Source: an uncultured Chloroflexaceae bacterium (GTDB lineage Bacteria; Chloroflexota; Chloroflexia; Chloroflexales; Chloroflexaceae). From it: a stretch of DNA of 7,487 nt. Every line of letters starts with the position of its first letter. The first letter of the stretch is position 1. The position numbers and the translations under genes are program-made. This document shows, in pieces, positions 1 through 5,983 of the stretch. Location: contig CAKZQX010000641.1 of NCBI GenBank assembly GCA_937141995.1, forward strand, positions 1 to 7,487. Direction: 5' to 3'. The notes under the pieces were generated by a model. It ran no database searches. It had not been told where the DNA came from and worked only from the letters and a program-made list of their open reading frames with translations.

Positions 1-128
1 TAACTCGTGTTATTTGAATGGTATTGCCCCATGACCAACCCGTTTCAGACAGTCTTTTAGAAACGACCAGTGAACCAGAATCGCAGAAAAGCGGAAGCGG
101 TGGATACTGCTGCCGGCGAGTAGGGCTG

Positions 129-137
129 TGGTATCAT
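129..137 (+). promoter_or_regulatory. Extended -10 promoter of the M50 protease gene (predicted)
   Basis: The sequence TGGTATCAT fits an extended -10 element (TGn followed by TATCAT, five of six matches to TATAAT). It would start transcription near 144, giving a leader of about 40 nt before the ATG at 184. No convincing -35 hexamer lies 16-18 nt upstream, as expected for TGn-type promoters. The same kind of element precedes other genes in this window, which raises confidence. The rest of 1-183 has stops in all frames and no recognisable gene end; a weak inverted repeat (41-46 with 60-65) is not a clear terminator. Confidence 0.45.
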
Positions 138-183
138 GCTGGTACGCTATCATTCTTAAACAAAATAGAGTTGAGAGAAACCC

Positions 184-1281
184 ATGCAGAGTGAGTCATA
201 TGAGACCCAGTCTTTAAGCCGTATCGCCGCTGAAGTGATGGAGGTCGAGGTGATCCGGCCGGCCACGTCCGGCCCCAGTGGAACGGTCTCCATTCAGGGA
301 CAGTTGCGCATGGAGGCGGACGCGGCATATGCGCATCTGGCCCCCCAGTTTCACACCCTGGGGTACACCCCCATGCTCCGGCAAGAGCGCAATGGTGTGG
401 CATTGCTGGCACTCCCCGGCATAGTAACAACAGCCAGCCAGTCGCGGTTGTGGCCGGCGCTGCTGCTGTTCGCGCTGACGGTGGTCTCAACAGTTTTTGT
501 GGGTGGCTGGATTGAGGGTGATGAAGGGGTTGTGCATTATAGTCTGGGGCTGGGCCTGGCGTATAGCGTGGCGCTGCTCTCGATCTTGCTGGCGCACGAG
601 ATGGGGCATTTCCTGGTGGCACGGCGCTTAGGGGTGGGGGTCAGTTATCCCTTTTTTATTCCCATGCCGCTGCTCTTTCTGGGAACGATGGGGGCCTTTA
701 TCGCCATGAAAGAGCCACCACCGGACCGGCGCGCACTGCTCTCAATCGGCATTGCCGGGCCGCTGGCCGGTCTGATTGTTGCCGTCCCGGTACTCTTTCT
801 GGGGTTACATCTCTCGGAGGTACATCCGCTGGTGTTCGAACCCAATACCTTTCTTGAGGGCAATTCGCTGCTCTACTCCGCGATGAAGATTGCCGTGTTC
901 GGGCGTTTTCTCCCCAGTGGCGGCGAAGATGTGTTGTTGCATCCGGTTGCCCTGGCAGGCTGGGCCGGACTGCTGGTCACTGGACTCAATCTGCTCCCCG
1001 CCGGGCAGTTGGATGGCGGGCATATTCTCTTTGCGCTGTTTGGCCCTCAGGTAGCCCGGATTGTCACCTGGATTATTGCCGCCGGCCTGCTGGTGATGGG
1101 CTTCATCTGGCAGGGCTGGTTCGTCTGGGCGATCTTAATTACACTGCTTGGACAGCGGCGCGCGCCCCTACTCAACGAGGTAACACCGCTTGACCGCCGC
1201 ATGCAACTGCTGGCTATTCTGGGTTTGATCGTCTTCGTGCTGGTGTTCGTACCCAGACCGATTATCCTTATCGGTGGGTGA
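184..1281 (+). CDS. Site-2 protease family (M50) intramembrane zinc metalloprotease
   Basis: This 365-residue protein is predicted to cut transmembrane substrates within the bilayer, as site-2 proteases do in regulated intramembrane proteolysis. The zinc-binding motif HEMGH is at 138-142 (H138, E139, H142) and the second family motif, NLLPAGQLDGGH, is at 269-280, with D277 as the third ligand. Hydrophobic segments lie at about 89-109, 121-145, 184-208, 253-272, 292-322 and 341-358. The stretch GTMGAF...AGPLAG (about 168-196) resembles the cyanobacterial/plant EGY-like branch. Residues 1-80 form a soluble N-terminal domain, probably cytoplasmic, and no PDZ domain is visible. The ATG at 184 is preceded by a weak purine-rich GAGAGAAA. 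It is apparently monocistronic: the next gene starts 105 nt downstream with its own promoter. The substrate is unknown and no anti-sigma factor gene is adjacent. The family call is firm; the specific role is not. Confidence 0.93.
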   Translation: MQSESYETQSLSRIAAEVMEVEVIRPATSGPSGTVSIQGQLRMEADAAYAHLAPQFHTLGYTPMLRQERNGVALLALPGIVTTASQSRLWPALLLFALTVVSTVFVGGWIEGDEGVVHYSLGLGLAYSVALLSILLAHEMGHFLVARRLGVGVSYPFFIPMPLLFLGTMGAFIAMKEPPPDRRALLSIGIAGPLAGLIVAVPVLFLGLHLSEVHPLVFEPNTFLEGNSLLYSAMKIAVFGRFLPSGGEDVLLHPVALAGWAGLLVTGLNLLPAGQLDGGHILFALFGPQVARIVTWIIAAGLLVMGFIWQGWFVWAILITLLGQRRAPLLNEVTPLDRRMQLLAILGLIVFVLVFVPRPIILIGG

Positions 1282-1327
1282 TTACGCAGGTGGAGATTCC
1301 CGGAAAACGCCCGCTAACGACGACCAG

Positions 1328-1336
1328 TGGTATAAT
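1328..1336 (+). promoter_or_regulatory. Extended -10 promoter of the sirtuin gene (predicted)
   Basis: TGGTATAAT is a perfect TATAAT hexamer preceded by TGn. Transcription would begin near 1343, giving a leader of about 44 nt before the ATG at 1387. The region 17 nt upstream (cgcccg) has no -35 similarity, so this is read as an extended -10 promoter. A GGA-containing Shine-Dalgarno candidate (AGGA, 1371-1374) lies 12 nt before the start codon, slightly far. Confidence 0.55.
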
Positions 1337-1386
1337 TGGCGCGGCAGGTACCAGGCAATTTGAAGTAAACAGGACATGGGCAACCT

Positions 1387-2232
1387 ATGGAAGTATCAGA
1401 GAGTATTGCACAGGCAGCGGAGGCCATCGCCAATGCCGATGCGCTGCTGATTACGGCGGGCGCAGGGATCGGGGTCGACTCAGGGTTGCCGGATTTTCGG
1501 GGCAACCAGGGCTTCTGGCAGGCCTATCCACCAATCGCCCAGTTAGGTTTGTCGTTCACCGATATGGCAAATCCCAGTTGGTTTGAACAAAAGCCCCGGC
1601 TGGCCTGGGCGTTCTACGGGCATCGGTTGAACCTCTATCGCCGTACTACACCCCACACGGGCTTTACCCAACTGCTTGAGTTGGCCCGGTCGAAACGTAA
1701 CGAGTATTTCGTCTTTACCTCCAATGTCGATGGACAGTTTCAGAAAGCCGGGTTTGATGTCGAGCGGATCGAGGAATGCCATGGCTCGATCCACCATTTT
1801 CAGTGTTGCCGTCCCTGTAACACCACCATCTGGGATGCCGGCCATATCAAAGTCGATGTCGATGAAGAGACCTTCGAGGCACGCGACCCACTGCCCCGCT
1901 GTATTCGCTGCAACACGGTTGCCCGCCCGAATATCCTGATGTTTGGCGACTGGGCCTGGATTGCTGACCGCACCGATCAGCAGAGTCGTCGGCTGCGTGA
2001 CTGGCTTAAGCAACTGAACCGCGAGCGGCGACGTCTTGCGGTTGTCGAAGTGGGCGCAGGTCAGGCGGTGCCCACAGTGCGCATGAAATCCGAGGCCGTT
2101 GCGGATATGTCCAACGCGAAGCTGATCCGCATCAATCCGCGCGATTATAGTGTGCCACGCGGACAGATTGCGCTACCCCTGGGCGGAGCCGAGGGGGTGG
2201 AGCAGGTGTATGCTCAGATCCAGGGAAAGTGA
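1387..2232 (+). CDS. Sir2-family NAD-dependent protein deacylase (divergent sirtuin)
   Basis: Sirtuins remove acyl groups from lysine using NAD+, yielding nicotinamide and O-acyl-ADP-ribose. In this 281-residue protein the NAD-binding motif GAGIGVDSGLPDFRG is at 25-39. The N-x-D motif appears as SNVDGQF (N113, D115), and the catalytic histidine is H132 in ECHGS. A structural zinc site is formed by C141-x2-C144 and C172-x2-C175, separated by a 27-residue insert. The sequence ARPNILMFGD (179-188) matches the RPxxxxFGE/D block after the zinc ribbon. F76-Y77-x-x-R80 matches the Y-x-x-R pair that binds acidic acyl groups in SIRT5 and CobB, so desuccinylase or demalonylase activity is possible. Unusually, the usual GTS motif is replaced by GAGQAVP (223-229), and the NLE-like region reads RINPRDY (248-254). 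The protein is cytoplasmic, with no signal or membrane segment. The family is clear; acyl preference is inferred. Confidence 0.92.
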   Translation: MEVSESIAQAAEAIANADALLITAGAGIGVDSGLPDFRGNQGFWQAYPPIAQLGLSFTDMANPSWFEQKPRLAWAFYGHRLNLYRRTTPHTGFTQLLELARSKRNEYFVFTSNVDGQFQKAGFDVERIEECHGSIHHFQCCRPCNTTIWDAGHIKVDVDEETFEARDPLPRCIRCNTVARPNILMFGDWAWIADRTDQQSRRLRDWLKQLNRERRRLAVVEVGAGQAVPTVRMKSEAVADMSNAKLIRINPRDYSVPRGQIALPLGGAEGVEQVYAQIQGK

Positions 2233-2377
2233 CCACTTACGGGCCTACAGTCAGCACCTGCTTGCCCATATGTCGCCGTCTCGCCAGGCCACGCTCTTCA
2301 CGGATTTCAGGCGCAACGCGGGCGTCGTGATGTCTCGCGCCACGGTTTCTGCCGACACCTGTTAAGCTACGCACTGA

Positions 2378-2386
2378 TGATACAAT
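2378..2386 (+). promoter_or_regulatory. Extended -10 promoter of the ATP-grasp/DUF1499 operon (predicted)
   Basis: TGATACAAT is a TGn element followed by TACAAT (five of six consensus matches). It lies in the 213-nt gap after the sirtuin stop. Transcription would start near 2393, about 53 nt before the chosen ATG at 2446. No good -35 hexamer is present. A weak hairpin (TCTGT at 2391-2395 with ACAGA at 2403-2407) would fall at the very start of the transcript. The remainder of the gap (2233-2377) shows no gene and no clear terminator. Confidence 0.45.
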
Positions 2387-2445
2387 AGGGTCTGTCCGCC
2401 GAACAGAGGTTGCCTGTAGAATAGCTTTTGCAGAGATATCACCGT

Positions 2446-3615
2446 ATGGTCAATGCTATGAACTTCGTCTTCCTGTCACCCGACTTTCCGCCCAACTACT
2501 ATCTCTTCTGTGCTCATCTGCACCGGATGGGCGCGCGTGTCCTGGGAATATCCGACCAGCCGCACACCGACCTGCATCCAAATCTGGTAGCCGTTCTGAC
2601 TGAGTATCACCGCGTCTCCGACCTGCACAACTATGAGGAAGTGTTGCGCGCGCTGGGTTACTTTACCTATCACTACGGCAAAATTGATCGAGTCGACTCG
2701 CTCAATGAGCACTGGCTGGGGACCGAAGTCCGGCTACGCACTGACTTCAACATCGACGGCTACAAACTAGCCGATCTGCCCCGGATCAAACGCAAGTCGG
2801 AAATGAAGCGTCTGTTTGTTGCCGCCGGTCTGGATGTCGCACGCGGGGAATTAGTACAATCTGCCGAACAGGCCTATACCTTCGTCGAGGAAGTAGGCTA
2901 TCCGGTCGTTGCCAAGCCGGATATCGGTGTTGGTGCTGCCCACACCTACAAAATCACCAATCGCCAGGAGTTGGAGGCATTTCTGTATGAGCGGGATACT
3001 GAGTATCTCCTGGAAGAGTTTATCGAAGGCGTGATCCAGACCTTCGATGGCCTGACCGACCAGCAGGGTATTCCGGTGTTCTACACTTCAATGCAGTACA
3101 GCCACGGGGTGATGGAGGTGGTCAACGCCGACGGCGATGTATACTACTTTACCCAGCGGCGGGTTCCGCAGGATCTGGAACGGGCCGGACGTACGCTGGT
3201 GCAAAAGTTTGCCGTGCGCGAACGCTTCTTTCATTTTGAGTTCTTCCGCACCCCGGAGGGCCGGCTGGTGGTACTGGAAATAAATGTACGGCCACCGGGT
3301 GGCCTGAGCATCGACATGTTTAACTATGCGAATAATATTGATCTCTACTACCAGTGGGCCGGCGTGATTACGCAGAATCGGTTTTCGGCCCGCTTTTCCT
3401 GGCCGTACCATATCTGTTATGCCGGACGCAAACATAACAAGCCCTATCTACATACCCACGACGAGATTATGCAGCGTTATGGCGCCCTCATTATCCATCA
3501 TCAACCAATGAGTAGCGTATTTCGGGCTGCGATGGGTGACTATGGCTACCTGGTGCGCTCATCCGATTGTGATGAGGCGATCGCAATTGCGCAGTTTATT
3601 CAGGCTAAAGTCTAA
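2446..3615 (+). CDS. ATP-grasp family carboxylate-amine (or related) ligase, substrate unknown
   Basis: ATP-grasp enzymes activate a carboxylate as acyl-phosphate and join it to an amine or similar nucleophile. With the ATG at 2446 the protein has 389 residues. An N-terminal Rossmann-like part begins VFLSPDFPPNYY. The ATP-binding lysine is K157 in VVAKPDIGVGAA, followed by an acidic hinge (YLLEEFIEG). The Mg-binding block is LEINVRPPGG, with E278 and N280. The fold resembles the carbamoyl-phosphate synthase large-chain ATP-grasp domain, but the protein is far too short to be CarB. Start choice: an in-frame TTG at 2428 and ATG at 2458 are alternatives. I prefer 2446 because GAGA (2433-2436) lies 9 nt upstream, but the conserved sequence begins MNFVFLSP at 2458, so that start is almost as likely. 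The downstream DUF1499 gene follows after 18 nt, suggesting an operon. No biosynthetic partner is nearby to reveal the substrate. Confidence 0.85.
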   Translation: MVNAMNFVFLSPDFPPNYYLFCAHLHRMGARVLGISDQPHTDLHPNLVAVLTEYHRVSDLHNYEEVLRALGYFTYHYGKIDRVDSLNEHWLGTEVRLRTDFNIDGYKLADLPRIKRKSEMKRLFVAAGLDVARGELVQSAEQAYTFVEEVGYPVVAKPDIGVGAAHTYKITNRQELEAFLYERDTEYLLEEFIEGVIQTFDGLTDQQGIPVFYTSMQYSHGVMEVVNADGDVYYFTQRRVPQDLERAGRTLVQKFAVRERFFHFEFFRTPEGRLVVLEINVRPPGGLSIDMFNYANNIDLYYQWAGVITQNRFSARFSWPYHICYAGRKHNKPYLHTHDEIMQRYGALIIHHQPMSSVFRAAMGDYGYLVRSSDCDEAIAIAQFIQAKV

Positions 3616-3633
3616 AAAGGCAAAACACACTGT

Positions 3634-4095
3634 ATGCTCAAGTCCATTCTTATCGCCATCGCCGCCCTGGTTATCCTCGGCTTTGCCGGTATCTTCATCT
3701 GGGCCCGTACTGCCTCCCGTCCCGAGAATCTGGGCGTAACCAATGGGCAACTCGCACCCTGCCCCGACACGCCGAACTGCGTCACAACTCAGCAAGGTAA
3801 TCCCGATCAGCAAATGGAGCCACTGCGCTATACAACCTCTCAGGAGGAAGCGCAGGCGCGTCTGCTACAGATTGTCGAGGCGATGCCACGCTCGCGGATC
3901 ATTGCCGACCAGCCGGGCTACATTGCCGTGGAGTATCGTTCCCCAACCTTCGGCTTCCCCGATGATACGGAGTTTCTGTTTGATGCGGAGAACAATGTCA
4001 TTCATTTTCGCTCGGCTGCGCGGCTGGGGCGCTCGGATCTAGGGGTTAACCGGGAGCGGATGGAGGAAATCCGGCAGAAGTTTTACGCATCATAA
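3634..4095 (+). CDS. DUF1499 family protein, membrane-anchored
   Basis: This is a 153-residue protein of the DUF1499 family, whose function is not established. Residues about 4-24 form one hydrophobic segment (ILIAIAALVILGFAG) that acts as a signal anchor or uncleaved signal peptide, placing the rest outside the membrane. The family signature begins LAPCPDTPNCV (40-50, with C43 and C49 as a possible disulphide). The conserved C-terminal block has DDTEFLFD, then FRSAARLGRSDLGVNRERME, then EIRQKFY. The length is normal for the family. AAAGG (3616-3620) is a Shine-Dalgarno candidate, though 13 nt from the ATG. It is probably co-transcribed with the ATP-grasp gene (18-nt gap). The stop codon lies 2 nt from the end of the convergent nucleotidyltransferase gene. 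Confidence 0.88.
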   Translation: MLKSILIAIAALVILGFAGIFIWARTASRPENLGVTNGQLAPCPDTPNCVTTQQGNPDQQMEPLRYTTSQEEAQARLLQIVEAMPRSRIIADQPGYIAVEYRSPTFGFPDDTEFLFDAENNVIHFRSAARLGRSDLGVNRERMEEIRQKFYAS

Positions 4096-4097
4096 TA

Positions 4098-5411
4098 TCA
4101 TTCCGCGTCCCGTATCTTCTGCCAAAGCTGCATCGCCCAGGACTCCTCGTCCGCGCGGGTGGCAACCAGGTTATCAAGCCGGGCAGCGCGTAGCTCACGC
4201 AAAATCTGCCCAAGTTGCGGCCCCGGCGGAATACCCAACCGCCGTAACGCATGCCCGTCGAGTAGTTGCGTCACCGGGCGGAGCTGCACCAGGTAGTGCG
4301 TAATCACTGCGGGAATGGGCGGCGGCTCCGCCACGCGGACCACCTCCAGCGCCACCACACCAAAAGGTCGCAGGAGATGATCCAGTTCGCTGTTGCGCAG
4401 GTTGCGTGTAAGCTGATCGCGGATCGCCTGCAGCGCATCCAGCTCGCGCAGGAGCCGCACGGCATCACCTGGCAGGCGGTAGCGCACCGCCAGATGGTTC
4501 CGCTCCTCCGCCGTTAGATCATATGTCAAGAGGCCAGCGTAGTGCAATGGATGAAGGCTAGTAGTTTCACCAGCGCGGGCGCGGACGCAACGTGTAGCCA
4601 GGGTTGCAGTCCAGTGCAGGGGCACGCAAATATGCGGTGTCACGCTCCAGGCATCCGCCAGGCGCAGCACTTCTTCCGGTTGAGGCTCCGCAAGCGCCAG
4701 ACAAAGCTCAGTGCGAATACGATCCGGACTGGTTGCTTCCAGCCGCCGCCGCGCCAGAGCAGTGGCGAGCAACGTCTGCGTGTGTGGCTCCAGATGGAAC
4801 CCAAGCCGGGCCGCCAGGCGCAAGCCCCGCAATATGCGCGTCGGATCATCGTCAAAACTCGCGTTGTGCAGCACACGCATGTGGCCCGCTGCCAGATCCT
4901 GCCGTCCTCCGAATGGGTCCAGCAGTGTTGTGGGAGCCAGATGCCCATCAACAGTTTGCACCGACAGCGCCATCGCATTGATGCTAAAATCGCGCCGCCG
5001 CAAGTCCTGGTCAATGCCGGCGGGCTGCACCACCGGCAACGCCGCCGGCTGCGGATACTGCTCAACGCGGGTGCGCGCCAGATCAAGCGCAAGCGGAAAG
5101 ACCGCTGACCCGGCCTGAACTTTCTTTAGGATGACCGTGGCCGTACCAAACGCGAGATGCGCAGCACTGACGGTACCCTCCAGGTCTGCCGCCAGCAAGC
5201 GCGCAAATGCCACCGCATCCCCCTCAACCATCAGATCCAGGTCATGCTCAATCGGTTGATCCAGCAGCAGATCGCGGACAACCCCACCTACCAGCCAGAG
5301 CGTCGCCTGTTGCCCCTGCGCCAGAGCAGCAGCACGAACCAGCAGATCCTGCAACGGTTGGTTCAGACCCGACAGCAACGCAGAATCGGCGCGATAAGTA
5401 AGTTCAGGCAT
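4098..5411 (-). CDS. cca: Class II tRNA nucleotidyltransferase / poly(A) polymerase family protein (probable CCA-adding enzyme)
   Basis: This 437-residue enzyme is predicted to build or repair the CCA 3' end of tRNA from CTP and ATP without a nucleic acid template. The nucleotidyltransferase core is clear: LVGGVVRDLLL (40-50), with the catalytic pair D57 and D59 in HDLDLMVEGD. The base/ribose-recognition block RRRDFSINAMAL is at 138-149. The neck motif is D188-D-P-T-R192 in DDDPTRILRGLRLAARLGF, corresponding to the EDxxR nucleotide-selection motif with Asp for Glu. A SPDRIRTEL block follows at 228-236. No HD phosphohydrolase motif is visible in the C-terminal half. AAGGA (complement of 5416-5420) lies 4 nt before the ATG. 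Alternatives are a CC-adding or A-adding specialist or a poly(A) polymerase, which motifs alone cannot separate. The divergent neighbour is a tRNA gene, which fits the role. Confidence 0.9.
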   Translation of the reverse strand: MPELTYRADSALLSGLNQPLQDLLVRAAALAQGQQATLWLVGGVVRDLLLDQPIEHDLDLMVEGDAVAFARLLAADLEGTVSAAHLAFGTATVILKKVQAGSAVFPLALDLARTRVEQYPQPAALPVVQPAGIDQDLRRRDFSINAMALSVQTVDGHLAPTTLLDPFGGRQDLAAGHMRVLHNASFDDDPTRILRGLRLAARLGFHLEPHTQTLLATALARRRLEATSPDRIRTELCLALAEPQPEEVLRLADAWSVTPHICVPLHWTATLATRCVRARAGETTSLHPLHYAGLLTYDLTAEERNHLAVRYRLPGDAVRLLRELDALQAIRDQLTRNLRNSELDHLLRPFGVVALEVVRVAEPPPIPAVITHYLVQLRPVTQLLDGHALRRLGIPPGPQLGQILRELRAARLDNLVATRADEESWAMQLWQKIRDAE

Positions 5412-5418
5412 AATTTCC

Positions 5419-5447
5419 TTGACAGCCAGACTGTTCAGTGTTAAGAT
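5419..5447 (+). promoter_or_regulatory. Sigma-70-type promoter of tRNA-Val
   Basis: A perfect -35 hexamer TTGACA (5419-5424) is followed by a 17-nt spacer and the -10 hexamer TAAGAT (5442-5447), itself preceded by TGT (5439-5441), an extended -10. Transcription would start near 5454, leaving only about 6 nt of 5' leader before the mature tRNA at 5460. This is the strongest promoter in the window, as expected for a stable RNA. It sits in the leader of the divergent nucleotidyltransferase gene, and its -35 box overlaps that gene's Shine-Dalgarno complement (5416-5420). Confidence 0.82.
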
Positions 5448-5453
5448 CTACCA
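5445..5453 (-). promoter_or_regulatory. Candidate extended -10 for the nucleotidyltransferase gene
   Basis: On the minus strand the sequence reads TGGTAGATC, a TGn followed by TAGATC (four of six matches to TATAAT). It resembles the TGGTATMAT elements before the other genes in the window. It would start the transcript near 5438, giving a leader of about 27 nt that contains the Shine-Dalgarno at 5420-5416. Its hexamer overlaps the tRNA -10 box. The site is a candidate only: no good -35 is visible. Confidence 0.35.
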
Positions 5454-5454
5454 T

Positions 5455-5536
<82 letters not shown>

Positions 5537-5596
5537 GACCATTGTAACCCAACCCCACTCGAGACGAAGCAGTAGTCCTGCAAGCTGATACTTGCT

Positions 5597-5632
5597 AACC
5601 ACCTCGATTACAACCGGGGTGGTTGTTTGTGT
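5597..5632 (+). terminator. Intrinsic terminator-like hairpin after tRNA-Val
   Basis: AACCACCTCG (5597-5606) pairs with CGGGGTGGTT (5615-5624) as a 10-bp stem with one G-U pair and an 8-nt loop. It is followed by the T-rich but imperfect tail GTTTGTGT. Lying 60 nt past the tRNA, it is the likely 3' end of the tRNA transcript. The U tract is weak, so efficiency is uncertain. Confidence 0.6.
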
Positions 5633-5651
5633 AAGCCTGATCCAGCAACAA

Positions 5652-5677
5652 TCCCGCGTCGAACAGACGTTCCGGGA
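5652..5677. other. Second GC-rich hairpin downstream of the tRNA
   Basis: TCCCG (5652-5656) pairs with CGGGA (5673-5677), and CGTC (5657-5660) pairs with GACG (5666-5669), around a GAACA loop with a 3-nt TTC bulge on the 3' side. No U tract follows on either strand, so it is not a standard intrinsic terminator. It may be a backup processing or stability element for the tRNA transcript, or have no function. Confidence 0.4.
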
Positions 5678-5766
5678 CAACACAGGTGAGCCACATAATA
5701 TCATATCTTTCTCGCCGGAATACTAATCCTCATGGTATGTATCTTGCTAGAAGACCTATGGTAAGG

Positions 5767-5821
5767 GTATCAGCCATTCATCACCTGTTCATCATAACAT
5801 TATCAAATTTTTATCAAAATT
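5767..5821 (+). repeat. Five phased 11-nt direct repeats with ATCA core (candidate regulator-binding array)
   Basis: The core ATCA begins at 5769, 5780, 5791, 5802 and 5813, an exact 11-nt period. The units read gtATCAgccat, tcATCAcctgt, tcATCAtaaca, ttATCAaattt and ttATCAaaatt. The middle pair gives ATTCATC (5776-5782) and GTTCATC (5787-5793), exactly 11 nt apart. Direct repeats with about 11-nt phasing place sites on one DNA face and are the usual architecture of OmpR/PhoB-type response-regulator targets. The last unit ends 5 nt before a possible -10 (TATGGT, 5827-5832). The pattern is seen directly; the regulator is inferred. Confidence 0.5.
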
Positions 5822-5855
5822 AGTGCTATGGTCCCTTTCTTACGTAGCCATTTCA

Positions 5856-5873
5856 TACTATTATGTAATAGTA
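5856..5873. repeat. Perfect 18-nt palindrome, operator-like
   Basis: TACTATTA and TAATAGTA are perfect reverse complements separated by TG. An 8-2-8 AT-rich palindrome of this size is typical of a binding site for a dimeric repressor, and it lies about 110 nt before the ATG of the repeat-protein gene. In RNA it would be a weak hairpin with an impossibly short loop unless inner pairs open, so a DNA-level role is more likely. Confidence 0.4.
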
Positions 5874-5883
5874 CCTAAGAGCC

Positions 5884-5908
5884 TACCATGCTGACTCGTA
5901 AAATGGTA
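5884..5908. repeat. Inverted repeat TACCAT/ATGGTA
   Basis: TACCAT (5884-5889) and ATGGTA (5903-5908) form 6-bp arms with a 13-nt spacer. The same ATGGTA word occurs as direct copies at 5732 and 5758. The arms are short and could be chance in AT-rich DNA, but the repetition of this word in one intergenic region is worth recording. Confidence 0.25.
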
Positions 5909-5983
5909 AACGGCGCAGTATACTCATAATAGATAAAGACATATTTATATGGTGATTCCTATTATCAGCGGGAGAAGACAAAA

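Larger units (their letters stand above)
5678..5983. other. AT-rich intergenic region upstream of the repeat-protein gene
   Basis: No gene is visible here in either direction: stops are frequent and no start has a good ribosome site, apart from the one for the gene at 5984. The base composition is clearly more AT-rich than the coding parts of the window. The region contains a phased direct-repeat array, a perfect palindrome, and several copies of ATGGT on both strands (5732, 5758, 5828, 5903, 5949; complement at 5885). Possible -10 boxes for the downstream gene are TATACT (5919-5924), CATAAT (5925-5930) and TATGGT preceded by TGC (5824-5832). None has a convincing -35. Confidence 0.6.

Noticed and set aside
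134..622. Minus-strand frame of 162 codons over the start of the protease gene
   Set aside because: Its Pro/Arg/Ala-rich composition is typical of antisense of a GC-rich gene, and it overlaps the clear M50 protein.
1278..1586. Plus-strand frame beginning GTG that overlaps the protease stop and the sirtuin start
   Set aside because: No ribosome site or recognisable motif; its 3' half is a frame-shifted reading of the sirtuin NAD-binding region.
2150..2365. Short plus-strand frame spanning the sirtuin end and the following gap
   Set aside because: No family similarity or ribosome site; it begins inside the sirtuin coding sequence in another frame.
4542..5118. Several plus-strand frames across the nucleotidyltransferase gene
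   Set aside because: They are low-complexity Arg/Gln/Ala-rich shadows without family motifs; the minus-strand frame has all catalytic motifs.
5767..5821. Phased repeats considered as a CRISPR array or replication-origin iterons
   Set aside because: The units are 11 nt with only a short conserved core, with no 20-40 nt repeat/spacer structure, no cas or rep gene, and no DnaA-box cluster.
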